A stretch of 64,000 bases of DNA, taken from the NCBI RefSeq assembly GCF_000152625.1, contig NZ_CH724156.1, positions 3,278,602 to 3,342,601 of the forward strand, read 5' to 3'. The notes under the pieces were generated by a model. That model saw only the letters and a program-made list of their open reading frames with translations, was not told the DNA's origin and did no database searches. A program made the position numbers and the translations under genes. This DNA comes from Roseovarius nubinhibens ISM (lineage in GTDB: Bacteria > Pseudomonadota > Alphaproteobacteria > Rhodobacterales > Rhodobacteraceae). Positions 1 through 8,601 of the stretch are shown in pieces; the first letter of the stretch is position 1; each line of letters begins with the position of its first letter.

Positions 1-94
1 GGCCGCGAAAAGCTCACCTTGTTTATCTAAATGCTCATCGCGGGATGTGGAAGGGCTAAGCGTGCATTCTGCGCCAATTTGCGGAAATTCCGCG

Positions 95-1216
95 TCATTC
101 TATGCGCGATTGCAGATCCCGCTTGGGAAAAAGAAAGCATTTGTCGCGCCGGATCATCAGCCAGAGCGCATTGCCGGGATTGGGCAAAAACACATTCGGC
201 ACCGTCGCCCGCATCAAGGATCCGTCGTGATCCATGCGAAACTCAACGAGGCTCTCATTGCCCATGAATCGCGCCCGCTGCACCACACCGCGCACCGCCG
301 TGCCCTCGGCCATGGTCGGGTTCGGGCCGCGCCCGTTGCGGTCGAAATCGATCTTGATATGCTGCGGCCGGATCACGATCTCGACCTCGTCGCCATCGGG
401 CACACCGGGGGTAAAGAACTGACCAAAGGCGGTCTCGGTGAGCGCCCCATGCACCCGCCCCGTGAGCACGTTCACATCGCTGAAAAACGCCATGCAGTCG
501 CGGTCGACCGGCGCGTTATAGATGTTATAGGGCGCGCCCTTCTGCACGATCCGCCCGGCCCGCATGAGAGCGATCTCATCGGCCATGCGCATCGCCTCTT
601 CCGGCTCATGGGTGACCAGCAGAACCGCCGCGCCCTGTTCGCGCAAGATGTCGATCGTCTCGTCGCGGATGCCATCGCGAAGCCGGTTGTCGAGCCCGGA
701 AAACGGCTCATCCATGAGCATGATCGACGGGTTCGGCGCCAAGGCCCGCGCCAGCGCCACCCGCTGCTGTTCGCCGCCCGAGAGCTCATGAGGATATTTC
801 GCGCCATATTGGCCAAGCCCCACCCGCTCGAGCAGCTCCGCCACCCGACGCCCCTGCGCGTCCTTGGCACCGCTGAGGCCAAAGGCCACGTTATCGGCGA
901 CGCTCAGATGCGGGAAGAGCGCGAAATCCTGAAACATAAGCCCGATGCGCCGCTGTTCTGGCGGCAGACCCTGGCCGTTGGCACAGATCAACTCGCCATC
1001 GACGCGGATCTCGCCCGCATCCGGCGTCTCGACCCCCGCGACCATGCGCAGCGTCGTGGATTTGCCACAGCCTGACGGTCCCAAGAGGCAAGTCACCTGC
1101 CCCGGCGGCACCGACAGCGACAGGTCTTCGACCACCGCCCGCCCGCCATAGCGGCGCGTCAGCTTGCTGATCTCCAGTCTCGGGACAGTCGGCTCGGGCA
1201 TCGGCTGCTCTGGCAT
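95..1216 (-). CDS. ABC transporter ATP-binding protein, iron(III)-type (FbpC-like)
   Basis: This 373-residue protein is the cytoplasmic ATPase of an ABC importer, most like the FbpC/PotA class that powers ferric iron or small-solute uptake. Seen: Walker A (GPSGCGKSTT), the signature LSGGEQQRVALARAL, Walker B (IMLMDEPFSGLD) and an H-loop (LLVTHEPEEA), followed by about 130 residues that fit a regulatory TOBE-type domain. The preferred start is the ATG at 1216, because the 21 codons upstream to 1279 carry no family sequence; a second ATG lies five codons further in. It sits 92 bp after the symporter gene on the same strand. The permease and binding protein are not in the window, so the substrate is inferred only from family resemblance. 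Bases 1-94 beyond the stop show nothing I can name. Confidence 0.85.
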   Translation of the reverse strand: MPEQPMPEPTVPRLEISKLTRRYGGRAVVEDLSLSVPPGQVTCLLGPSGCGKSTTLRMVAGVETPDAGEIRVDGELICANGQGLPPEQRRIGLMFQDFALFPHLSVADNVAFGLSGAKDAQGRRVAELLERVGLGQYGAKYPHELSGGEQQRVALARALAPNPSIMLMDEPFSGLDNRLRDGIRDETIDILREQGAAVLLVTHEPEEAMRMADEIALMRAGRIVQKGAPYNIYNAPVDRDCMAFFSDVNVLTGRVHGALTETAFGQFFTPGVPDGDEVEIVIRPQHIKIDFDRNGRGPNPTMAEGTAVRGVVQRARFMGNESLVEFRMDHDGSLMRATVPNVFLPNPGNALWLMIRRDKCFLFPKRDLQSRIE

Positions 1217-1308
1217 CGGGTGCGGGTTTCCGATCAATTCACTCGGGGATGAACTTCGCAGATAGCAACCCTGCCCCATAGACGCAATCCCAACGGCTTA
1301 AACTGCCG

Positions 1309-2679
1309 TTACCGCCGCGCGCCCCGGCCCAAGAGCACCGCGGCAAAGCCCAGCGCCAGCACCACGAGACAGATGCACAAAAGCTGGCTGTATTTCGGCA
1401 CGTCCGGTAGGATCGCCATCGCCCAGCCATCGCGCGCGAAATAGATCACCGCCCCCGCGAGGGCCACGGCAAAGCTCGCGAGATAGGCCCAGAGCGCGAT
1501 CCGCCGCCCCTGCACCAGCCCGACGATCAGCACCGGGGTGAGAAACATGCTCGCCGTGCCGCTCACCGCCACCGCATCGAACAGCGACTGATTGCCCCAG
1601 AGCGTCAAAAGCGCCCCCAGCCCGGCAAACCCCGCCATCGCGACCCGCCCGGCCCAGAGGCTCCGCCCGCCGCCAAAGCCCCATTCCTCGACCGCCAGCC
1701 GCGCCGCACTGGCCAGCGCCGAATCAAGCGTGCTCAGCGCCGAAATCAAGAGCGACAGCACCAGTGCCAGATAGACCCAGCCCGGAAACATCCCCGCCCA
1801 GGTCCCCAAGAGCTGCCCCTCCACCTCGGCCCCGACGATCCCCGCCTGAATGCCAAAGAGGCCAAAGCCGAGGATGCACAGCAGCGAAATCCAGAACGCA
1901 TGCAGGAACGACCGCCGCGTCGTCTCGGCATCGGCCAGAAACCCGCGATCCATCATCACCGGGTCATGCGCCGGATAGGAAAACACCTGCAACAGCGCCA
2001 CCAGCGCCAGCACCTGCCCCTGACCCGGCCCCGCCACCCCCGGCGCGCTGAGCGCCGCGGCGAGGCTGAACCCGGGGCTGAGCAACAGCGCCAGAAGCGC
2101 CGCGCCGAACACCACGAGAAAGACCAGCATCTGCACCACATCGCTGCGCAGCGCCGCGCTGAGCCCGCCCCAGGCCGAATAGACGAGGCCCAGCGCCGCC
2201 ACGATCACCACCGAGGCGCCATGGGTCTGGCGATACTCCGGCAGCAAGGCCGCAAAGATCAGCCCGACCACCAGAAGATTGGCGAAAACCTCGCTCAGAA
2301 GCCGCAGCGCCACCACGAGATCATAGGCCGCGCGCCCCACCGGGCCGAACCGCTGGCCAAGCCAATCCTGCACCGATCCCGCCCCGTCGCGCCGCAGCCG
2401 CCCGACAATGAACCCGCCGCTGAGGAACGAGCCGTAATAGGCCGCATAGGCGAGCGTGCCCCAGATCCCGTAGTAATAGCCAAGGATCGCCGCATTCATC
2501 AGCGACCGCGCGAAAATCCATGTGGTGACTTGGCTCAGCACCAGCACCCAAAGCCCCGGTGCCTCGCCGCGCGGCCCGTTGCCTGCAAAGAACCCGTCGA
2601 CCGTCGCCCGCCGAGGCGCGGCCCAGATCGAGGCGAGGATCACCGCCCCGAAGAGCGCAAGAATGACAGACAGGGACAT
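1309..2679 (-). CDS. Sodium:solute symporter family (SSS) transporter
   Basis: A 456-residue polytopic inner-membrane protein of the sodium/solute symporter family (LeuT-like fold). Hydrophobic helices run through the whole length. The N-terminal part shows the family pattern of an outward helix, then a glycine-rich loop (FAGNGPRG) and a helix ending QVTTWIFARS. The start at 2679 is chosen because a clear GGAGG lies just upstream; a longer frame to 2742 lacks one. The family moves sugars, amino acids, pantothenate or organic acids, but nothing here fixes the substrate. An inverted repeat AACGGC/GCCGTT (1292-1310) overlaps the stop codon. It precedes the ABC ATPase gene on the same strand; whether the two are functionally linked is unknown. 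Confidence 0.85.
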   Translation of the reverse strand: MSLSVILALFGAVILASIWAAPRRATVDGFFAGNGPRGEAPGLWVLVLSQVTTWIFARSLMNAAILGYYYGIWGTLAYAAYYGSFLSGGFIVGRLRRDGAGSVQDWLGQRFGPVGRAAYDLVVALRLLSEVFANLLVVGLIFAALLPEYRQTHGASVVIVAALGLVYSAWGGLSAALRSDVVQMLVFLVVFGAALLALLLSPGFSLAAALSAPGVAGPGQGQVLALVALLQVFSYPAHDPVMMDRGFLADAETTRRSFLHAFWISLLCILGFGLFGIQAGIVGAEVEGQLLGTWAGMFPGWVYLALVLSLLISALSTLDSALASAARLAVEEWGFGGGRSLWAGRVAMAGFAGLGALLTLWGNQSLFDAVAVSGTASMFLTPVLIVGLVQGRRIALWAYLASFAVALAGAVIYFARDGWAMAILPDVPKYSQLLCICLVVLALGFAAVLLGRGARR

Positions 2680-2792
2680 GGGGCCTCCGTTCATTGGACC
2701 CCCAAGCGCTAGCAGGCGCGCGCGCCGCCGCCTATGTCCCACCGCACACCCCCACGCGCTTGTGATGCGCGGTGAGCGGCGCGGGATGACAG

Positions 2793-2822
2793 CAAAACGG
2801 GCGCGCCCCTCGGCACGCCCGT
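2793..2822 (-). terminator. Rho-independent terminator of the SDR gene
   Basis: Read on the minus strand, an 11-bp stem (2822-2812 with 2807-2797, one G-U pair) closes a four-base loop and is followed by TTTT. It lies 26 bp past the SDR stop codon. Confidence 0.75.
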
Positions 2823-2848
2823 CAGGATTATCAATATAATCCCGGTGC

Positions 2849-3628
2849 TTACATGGTGGAGTTCACGCCACCACCATCGAGAAGCAGGTTCTGCCCCACG
2901 ATGAACCCGGCGTGCTGGCTGCACAGGAACGCACAGGCCGCGCCGAACTCTTCCGCCGTGCCATAGCGCCCGGCGGGAATGCCCGCACAGCGCTGCGCCT
3001 TGGCCTCGTCCATGCTGATGCCCTGCGCCTTGGACACGCCCTGATCGAGCGACACCGCCCGATCGGTGGCATGGATACCGGGCAGCAGGTTGTTGATCGT
3101 CACACCCTTGCCCGCGACCTGACGCGAGGTGCCCGCCACATAGCCGGTAAGCCCCGCCCGCGCCGAATTCGACAGGCCGAGCACCGGAATCGGTGCCTTG
3201 ACCGATTGCGATGTGATGTTCACCACCCGGCCCCAGCCCCGGTCGATCATCGCCGGCACCAGCGCCTTGATGAGCGCAATCGGCGCGAGCATATTGGCAT
3301 CGAGCGCCTTGATGAAATCGTCGCGGTCCCAATCGGTCCACATGCCCGGCGGCGGGCCACCGGCGTTATTGACAAGAATATCAACGCCTTCCGCCTCTTT
3401 GAGAACCTTCTCGCGGCCCTCTTCCGTGGTGATATCGGCGGCCACGGCGACGACCTTGACGCCGAACTCGTCGCGAATGGCCTGCGCCGACGCCTCGAGC
3501 GCCTCGGCGCCGCGCGCGTTCATCACCAGATCGACACCTTCGCCCGCCAGCGCCCGCGCACAGCCAAGCCCCAAACCCTTGCTCGACGCACAGACCAGCG
3601 CCCGTTTGCCCTTCAAACCGAGATCCAT
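2849..3628 (-). CDS. SDR family oxidoreductase with non-canonical active site
   Basis: A 259-residue short-chain dehydrogenase/reductase resembling beta-ketoacyl-ACP reductases. The Rossmann start reads ASSKGLGLG (residues 14-22), with Ala where the family has Gly; NNAG is at 87-90 and the catalytic-Ser region NITSQS ends at 142. At the YxxxK site the sequence is SNSAR (153-157), so both the catalytic Tyr and Lys are replaced. A subgroup of BKR-like SDR proteins with imperfect cofactor and catalytic motifs is known, and this fits it, so the protein may be a reductase with an unusual mechanism or may not be an oxidoreductase at all. It is divergent from the Hint-domain gene and has its own terminator. 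The ATG at 3628 is preceded by GGAGAG. Confidence 0.8.
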   Translation of the reverse strand: MDLGLKGKRALVCASSKGLGLGCARALAGEGVDLVMNARGAEALEASAQAIRDEFGVKVVAVAADITTEEGREKVLKEAEGVDILVNNAGGPPPGMWTDWDRDDFIKALDANMLAPIALIKALVPAMIDRGWGRVVNITSQSVKAPIPVLGLSNSARAGLTGYVAGTSRQVAGKGVTINNLLPGIHATDRAVSLDQGVSKAQGISMDEAKAQRCAGIPAGRYGTAEEFGAACAFLCSQHAGFIVGQNLLLDGGGVNSTM

Positions 3629-3822
3629 GGTAACACTCTCCCTAATTTCCCCGTGTATTTCACCGGCTTACAGGCCAGAATGCCAGCAAATTACCGGCTG
3701 CCAGCCCTGATCATGCCATATTACAGTCCTATTGACAGAACCATTCAGTCACAAGCCGCTTTCCCCCGGGACCAGTTCGGGCTAGGCGGCCCCAGCCATA
3801 GAAACAAAGCAGACGTCATAAA

Positions 3823-4812
3823 GTGCAAACGCTCCAGGTTCATCTCGCTCAGGATTTCTGCGTCGTCACCGGCGCCAATATGGGCGACGCCCTGTCCTTT
3901 TCCGAAGAGCTCGAGTTTGACGACACCTATGAGCTGAGCCCCCAGGCTAAGACCCACGCCCTCGTCCTCGACAGCGGCCAGGACGGCCATTTCGAGATCG
4001 CCAAAGGCTCGCCCCTCGGCACCCCGGGCCACCGCGTCATCGTCGACAGCTGCCTGACCTTCATGTCCGCCGGCGGCGGCACCATCGAAATGCTGGTGCT
4101 GGTGGAAATCGACGGGCTGGGCGATGTCTCGGGCCTCTATGCCCGCGCCCTCGCGCCGCTTGCCCCGCGCACCGATTATACGCTGGTGGGAATCGACACC
4201 GACCACGCCCGCGCCAAATTCGCCCAGATCGCCTGTGTCTCCTTCTCGCGCGGCACCCGGATCACCCTCGCCACCGGCGCCCAGACCCCGATCGAAAACC
4301 TGCAAGTGGGCGACCGCGTCCTGACCCGCGACGATGGCCCCCGGCCCGTCCGCTGGATCGGCAGCTCCACCGCCCGCGCCACCGGCGATCTCGCGCCCGT
4401 CCGCATCCGCAAGGGCGCGCTCAACAATTCCGACGATCTCGTGGTGAGCCCTGACCACCGGCTCTTCATCTACCAACGCTCCGACGCGCTCGGCGCGGGC
4501 CGGCACGAAATCCTCGTGCGCGCCCGCCATCTCGTCAATGGCGACACGATCACCCAAGAAGACGGCGGCTTCATCGACTATTTTCAGCTGCTCTTCGACC
4601 ACCATCAGATCATCTATGCCGAAGGCATCGCCGCCGAGACGCTGCTCGTGGACACGCGCACCCGTGGCGCGCTGCCCGCCGATCTGGCCGACGCGATTGA
4701 AAGCGGCCTGCCCGATCACGCCCAGCGCCCACATCTCGAATTCGAAGTGGCGCAATCGCTCCTAGACCATCCCAATATGGCCGAGATCCTGCGCCGCGCC
4801 TCGACGAGCTAA
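3823..4812 (+). CDS. Hint-domain (hedgehog/intein-type) protein
   Basis: A 329-residue protein with a unique N-terminal region (about 1-135) and a Hint self-processing-type domain (about 138-290). Domain features seen: SFSRGTRI with the following Gly/Thr, PIENLQVGDRVLTRD, PRPVRWIG and VSPDHRLF. In most roseobacterial Hint proteins a Cys precedes F-x-x-G-T; here Ser140 takes that place and a Cys lies two residues earlier (138), so cleavage chemistry, if any, may be Ser-based or lost. Such proteins often follow secreted or adhesin-like sequences, but no RTX repeats or signal peptide are visible. The start is a GTG with no good Shine-Dalgarno; the ATG at 3880 (residue 20) is an alternative. Substrate and role are unknown. 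Confidence 0.75.
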   Translation: MQTLQVHLAQDFCVVTGANMGDALSFSEELEFDDTYELSPQAKTHALVLDSGQDGHFEIAKGSPLGTPGHRVIVDSCLTFMSAGGGTIEMLVLVEIDGLGDVSGLYARALAPLAPRTDYTLVGIDTDHARAKFAQIACVSFSRGTRITLATGAQTPIENLQVGDRVLTRDDGPRPVRWIGSSTARATGDLAPVRIRKGALNNSDDLVVSPDHRLFIYQRSDALGAGRHEILVRARHLVNGDTITQEDGGFIDYFQLLFDHHQIIYAEGIAAETLLVDTRTRGALPADLADAIESGLPDHAQRPHLEFEVAQSLLDHPNMAEILRRASTS

Positions 4813-4820
4813 GAGCGCCT

Positions 4821-5072
4821 TTACCGACGCAGCGCCGCGATCAGCTCATCCTTGCTCATCTCGCTGCGCCCGTCGATCCCGACCTCCTGCGCCCGCTGAT
4901 AAAGCTCGGCTTTCGTCCACTCCTCATAGGGCTCGGCCCGGCCGCCCTTCTCGGACGGGTGCATATCGGGATTGGCCTGCGCATTGGCGATCCGCGCGGC
5001 CTTTTCCTTGGTATAGCCCTCGTCACGCAGCGCCTGATAGGTCTCTTCATCCTTGATGCTTGGATTTGGCAT
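4821..5072 (-). CDS. Small Rho termination factor N-domain-like protein
   Basis: An 83-residue hydrophilic protein. The N-terminal half (about 1-45, MPNPSIKDEETYQALRDEGY onward) matches a small conserved family found as a stand-alone protein in many proteobacteria. The C-terminal half (TKAELYQRAQEVGIDGRSEM...DELIAALRR) is a SAP/Rho-N-like helix-extended-helix nucleic-acid-binding motif. The start at 5072 is fixed by an excellent AAAGGAGG just upstream. The gene is divergent from prfC and its stop lies 9 bp from the end of the Hint gene, facing it. A longer open frame through here (to 6710) is only the antisense of prfC. A role in RNA or DNA binding is inferred from the motif. Confidence 0.75.
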   Translation of the reverse strand: MPNPSIKDEETYQALRDEGYTKEKAARIANAQANPDMHPSEKGGRAEPYEEWTKAELYQRAQEVGIDGRSEMSKDELIAALRR

Positions 5073-5174
5073 AATGGCCTCCTTTCCATAGAGGCCCAAC
5101 GCCGCGCCACGTCCCGGCGTTCCAAACCGCAATCCATATTGCGCAAAACCCCGCCCCGGACTATACGCGCGCCT

Positions 5175-6785
5175 ATGCTGGACACCGCTCAAAACCGCCC
5201 CGACCTGCCGCCCGAAGTGGCGCGCCGCCGCACCTTTGCGATCATCTCGCACCCGGATGCCGGCAAAACCACCCTGACCGAGAAATTCCTTCTCTTCGGC
5301 GGGGCCATTCAGATGGCCGGACAGGTCCGCGCCAAGGGCGAAGCCCGGCGCACCCGCTCCGACTTCATGCAGATGGAAAAGGACCGGGGCATCTCGGTCT
5401 CGGCCTCGGCCATGTCCTTTGATTTCGGCCCCTATCGCTACAATCTCGTCGACACGCCCGGCCACTCGGATTTCTCCGAGGACACCTATCGCACCCTGAC
5501 CGCCGTGGATGCGGCCGTCATGGTGATCGACGGCGCCAAAGGCGTCGAGAGCCAGACCCAAAAGCTCTTCGAGGTCTGCCGGTTGCGCGATCTGCCGATT
5601 CTGACCTTCTGCAACAAGATGGACCGCGAGAGCCGCGACACGTTCGAGATCATCGACGAGATCCAGGAGATGCTCGCCATCGACGTGACGCCCGCCTCCT
5701 GGCCCATCGGTCAGGGCCGCGATTTCGTCGGCTGCTACGACATCCTGCGCGACCGTCTCGAACTGATGGACCGCGCCGACCGCAACCGCGTCGCCGAGAG
5801 CATCAAGATCGACGGTCTCGACGACCCGAAACTCGCCGAACATGTGCCCGCCAACCTGATCGACCAGCTCCGCGAAGAGCTCGAGATGGCGCGCGAACTT
5901 CTGCCCGCGCTCGACCCGCAGGCGGTGCTCGAAGGCCATATGACGCCGATCTGGTTCGGCTCGGCGATCAACAGCTTTGGCGTCAAGGAACTGATGGACG
6001 GGATCGGCAATTACGGCCCCGAACCGCAGCCGCAATCCGCCACCCCGCGCCAGATCGCCCCGGACGAGACCAAGGTTTCGGGCTTTGTCTTCAAGGTGCA
6101 GGCCAATATGGACCCCAAGCACCGCGACCGCGTGGCCTTTGTCCGCATGGCCTCGGGCCATTTCAAACGCGGCATGAAACTCACCCATGTCCGCAGCAAG
6201 AAACCGATGGCCATTTCCAACCCGGTGCTCTTTCTCGCCTCCGACCGCGAACTGGCGGACGAGGCCTGGGCCGGCGACATCATCGGCATCCCGAACCACG
6301 GCCAGCTCCGCATCGGCGACACGCTGACCGAGGGCGAGGCGCTGCGCGTCACCGGCATCCCGTCGTTTGCGCCGGAACTGCTGCAGACCTGCCGCGCGGG
6401 CGACCCGATGAAGGCCAAGCATCTGGAAAAGGCCCTGATGCAATTCGCCGAAGAAGGCGCCGCCAAGGTCTTTAAACCGGCCTTTGGCTCGGGTTTTATC
6501 GTGGGTGTGGTGGGCGCGCTGCAATTCGAGGTTCTGGCCTCCCGGATCGAGCTCGAATATGGCCTGCCCGTGCGCTTTGAGGCCTCGCAATTCACCTCGG
6601 CCCGCTGGGTCGCAGGCGACAAGCAGGCGGTCGACAAATTCACCGCCGCCAACAAACAGCATATCGCCCATGACAATGATGGCGACGTGGTCTATCTGAC
6701 CCGGCTGCAATGGGACATCGACCGGATCGAACGCGATTACCCGGATGTGAAACTCTCGGCCACCAAGGAAATGATGGTGGGCTAA
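5175..6785 (+). CDS. prfC: Peptide chain release factor 3
   Basis: A 536-residue translational GTPase that removes RF1/RF2 from the ribosome after termination. The GTPase motifs are clear: G1 SHPDAGKTTLTEK, the switch II region DTPGHSDF and NKMD. After these come the domain II region (KVQANMDPKHRDRVAF) and a C-terminal RF3 domain containing FGSGFIVGVVGALQFEVL. Length fits the family (about 529). The open frame extends upstream to 4959, but RF3 homology begins at MLDTAQNRPDLPPEV, so the ATG at 5175 is used. It is a single gene with its own terminator. Confidence 0.95.
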   Translation: MLDTAQNRPDLPPEVARRRTFAIISHPDAGKTTLTEKFLLFGGAIQMAGQVRAKGEARRTRSDFMQMEKDRGISVSASAMSFDFGPYRYNLVDTPGHSDFSEDTYRTLTAVDAAVMVIDGAKGVESQTQKLFEVCRLRDLPILTFCNKMDRESRDTFEIIDEIQEMLAIDVTPASWPIGQGRDFVGCYDILRDRLELMDRADRNRVAESIKIDGLDDPKLAEHVPANLIDQLREELEMARELLPALDPQAVLEGHMTPIWFGSAINSFGVKELMDGIGNYGPEPQPQSATPRQIAPDETKVSGFVFKVQANMDPKHRDRVAFVRMASGHFKRGMKLTHVRSKKPMAISNPVLFLASDRELADEAWAGDIIGIPNHGQLRIGDTLTEGEALRVTGIPSFAPELLQTCRAGDPMKAKHLEKALMQFAEEGAAKVFKPAFGSGFIVGVVGALQFEVLASRIELEYGLPVRFEASQFTSARWVAGDKQAVDKFTAANKQHIAHDNDGDVVYLTRLQWDIDRIERDYPDVKLSATKEMMVG

Positions 6786-6816
6786 GCACCCCGTCGCCTT
6801 GCCGGACTCACAAGAG

Positions 6817-6849
6817 GCCGTTCCGCCGATGACGCGGGACGGCTTTTTT
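6817..6849 (+). terminator. Rho-independent terminator after prfC
   Basis: A 9-bp stem (6817-6825 with 6835-6843, one G-U pair) is followed by six T residues. Confidence 0.85.
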
Positions 6850-6901
6850 CTTGGGCCTTCGCCCTGCCGCCCTCAACAGGGCTTGCCTTCTCCGACTCTT
6901 T

Positions 6902-6930
6902 TTGTCAGATATTGCCCGCCCAGCTATGAT
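6902..6930 (+). promoter_or_regulatory. Sigma-70-like promoter for the paralogous unknown pair
   Basis: TTGTCA (6902-6907), a 17-bp spacer and TATGAT (6925-6930) lie 42 bp before the ATG at 6972. The match is strong for a GC-rich alphaproteobacterium. Confidence 0.6.
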
Positions 6931-6971
6931 CCCAGCCCGGCCCGTCCGCATTCTCACGCACGAGGCCCCAC

Positions 6972-7493
6972 ATGACCCAACACCGGCACCCCCATCAACA
7001 GCGGCTCGGCCCGCAGGATAGCCTCCTCGATCAGAGCCCGCTCGATCTGGCCGAGCGCACCTGCCTCGAAACCATCCGCCACATGCTGCACAGCTTTGCG
7101 GCCCCGCAGAGCCAGGCCTGGATGGCCGCTTTCCGCTGTGCCGACGCGGGCTTTGCCCCGGCCACCGGCCCGCTCATCGCGACCCAGGCCATGCGCTATA
7201 TCGACGAGGTCCGCAAATCCCGCATTTCCGTCTTTCACTTCAACAGCGCCGCCTGTCCGCCCTGCGCCGCGGTGCTCACCGAACATGAAAGACGGCTGAT
7301 GCTGGCGCTGCACTGGGCCCGCCGCGGCCACCCGGCCCGCGCCCGGCTCGAGCTGATGCTGCTCTGCGAAGGCAATGAGATCGCCCATGCCATGGCACGG
7401 CTCACCGCCCTCTCTCGCGCCCTGCCAGCCCCCGCTGATGCGGCCTCCGGCCCCGCGCAGACCGCTGCGCTGCACCCGGGCGCACCGCGATGA
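6972..7493 (+). CDS. Conserved hypothetical protein, first of a paralogous pair
   Basis: A 173-residue soluble, mostly helical protein without a signal peptide or membrane segment. I do not recognise the family. The core (about 30-150) contains CLETIRHMLHSFAAPQSQAW, an FHFNSAACPPCAAVLTEHE segment with a CPPC pair, and an ARLELMLLCEGN helix; the C-terminus is Ala/Pro-rich. Its layout parallels the next gene (a helix ending RHML/RHFL, then a QAW/QSW motif, then HERRLMLALHWARRG against EDEIYLLHMLHHMRR), which suggests tandem duplication and divergence. It overlaps the next gene by four bases (ATGA), so the two are translationally coupled. The CPPC could bind metal or form a disulfide; function is unknown. 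Confidence 0.7.
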   Translation: MTQHRHPHQQRLGPQDSLLDQSPLDLAERTCLETIRHMLHSFAAPQSQAWMAAFRCADAGFAPATGPLIATQAMRYIDEVRKSRISVFHFNSAACPPCAAVLTEHERRLMLALHWARRGHPARARLELMLLCEGNEIAHAMARLTALSRALPAPADAASGPAQTAALHPGAPR

Positions 7494-8005
7494 GCCTCGA
7501 TCACCCGCCCGGCCAGACGGCCCCCGCCACGCTCGATCCCTTCGAACGCGATGTGCTGCCCGTGCTGCGCCATTTCCTGGCCACCCATCGCCACCCGGCG
7601 ACGCAATCCTGGGACCATGGCTTTACCATTGCGGTCAACCGCTGGGGCGAGCCGCGCGGCCTTGCGCTCGCCTATGACCTGTCGCGCCTCGCCCGCGCCG
7701 CCCATGCCGCGACGCAAGGCCGGCTGCGCGCGGGCGATCCGCTCTGTCTCGATGCCCGCGCCCGGCTCACCGAGGACGAGATCTATCTGCTGCACATGCT
7801 CCATCACATGCGCCGCGACGCGACGCCTGCCGCCCGGCTGGCCCTCTCGGCGCTCACCCGTGGCCGCATGGACCGCGAGCTGATCCGCGCCGGGCTAAGC
7901 TTTGCCGCCCGCTACCCGGCAGCCCCGCGTCAGACCGCCTCGCAACCGGCCCGCGAGAGGGCCAAAACCGGCACATCTGGGCCGCGTCTGAGCCTCGTCA
8001 CCTGA
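7490..8005 (+). CDS. Conserved hypothetical protein, second of a paralogous pair
   Basis: A 171-residue soluble protein of unknown function, coupled by an ATGA overlap to the gene before it. The core runs from VLPVLRHFLATHRHPATQSW to about residue 140, followed by a polar tail. It shares the order of helices and the RHxL / Q(A/S)W anchors with the upstream protein but lacks its CPPC pair. The pair may form a heterodimer, since adjacent diverged paralogues often do; this is inference. The stop lies 90 bp before tRNA-Met. Confidence 0.7.
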   Translation: MSLDHPPGQTAPATLDPFERDVLPVLRHFLATHRHPATQSWDHGFTIAVNRWGEPRGLALAYDLSRLARAAHAATQGRLRAGDPLCLDARARLTEDEIYLLHMLHHMRRDATPAARLALSALTRGRMDRELIRAGLSFAARYPAAPRQTASQPARERAKTGTSGPRLSLVT

Positions 8006-8095
8006 GCCCTCATATCTTCGGTCAAAGAGGGTGTGATTTTTTCGTTTCCCCCTCTTGACCCCCGCGCCCCCTCGGAATATCAGCACCCCACGTTT

Positions 8096-8172
8096 GGCGG
8101 AGTAGCTCAGTTGGTTAGAGCAGCGGAATCATAATCCGCGTGTCGGGGGTTCAAGTCCCTCCTCCGCTACCA
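8096..8172 (+). tRNA. tRNA-Met (CAT)
   Basis: 77 nt with an encoded CCA. Acceptor GGCGGAG, D-arm GCTCAGTTGGTTAGAGC, anticodon loop with CAT flanked by a GCGGA/TCCGC stem, and TpsiC loop TTCAAGT. The acceptor lacks the C1/A72 mismatch typical of initiator tRNA, so this is an elongator-type Met tRNA. A lysidine-modified tRNA-Ile2 also reads CAT at the DNA level and cannot be fully excluded. Confidence 0.93.
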
Positions 8173-8239
8173 AATCCCCCCTCAGAAAATCAAAGACGCG
8201 CTCCTGGCGCCGCACCGCTTTTGACGCGCGGCAAATCCC

Positions 8240-8295
8240 CACAGTCGCTTTACCGTCGTCATACCGACGCAATACCGCATCGCCAAACACGGCAT
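8240..8295 (+). repeat. Intergenic iteron element, copy A
   Basis: One of three related stretches (also 35316-35370 and 49810-49863). It opens CACAGTCG and then carries TACCG at an 11-bp period (8251, 8262, 8273), mostly as TACCGNCG. It lies between the 3' ends of tRNA-Met and tRNA-Arg. This copy is the most diverged at its 3' end. No hairpin explains it. Confidence 0.6.
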
Positions 8296-8355
8296 GCCAT
8301 AGCGCACATCGCCCAAGGGCGGCACAGCGATCATCTTGATTGGAAAAGAAGAATA

Positions 8356-8432
<77 letters not shown>

Positions 8433-8542
8433 GTCTGGCTCGGTCTATACAAGCCCAGCCCCACCCGTGCAATCGTGAAATCGCACTAATCCGGCGGCTG
8501 TTTGGTTTTGCCCCTCACCCCCTGATCGACATGTCAGAGGCG

Positions 8543-8578
8543 CAAAAGGAAACCGCCGGACCATCTCTGGCCCGGCGG
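8543..8578 (-). terminator. Terminator of the small lipoprotein gene
   Basis: On the minus strand a 10-bp stem (8578-8569 with 8562-8553, one G-U pair) with a six-base loop is followed by TTTCCTTTT. It starts 24 bp past the stop at 8602. Confidence 0.8.
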
Positions 8579-8601
8579 CGGAAATCGTTCTAAGGCAAGC
8601 C

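Noticed and set aside
1292-1310. AACGGC/GCCGTT dyad as a terminator of the symporter gene
   Set aside because: It overlaps the stop codon and no T run follows on the minus strand.
4821-6710. A 629-codon minus-strand frame opposite prfC
   Set aside because: Only its last 83 codons (4821-5072) look like a real protein, with their own ribosome site; the rest mirrors prfC.
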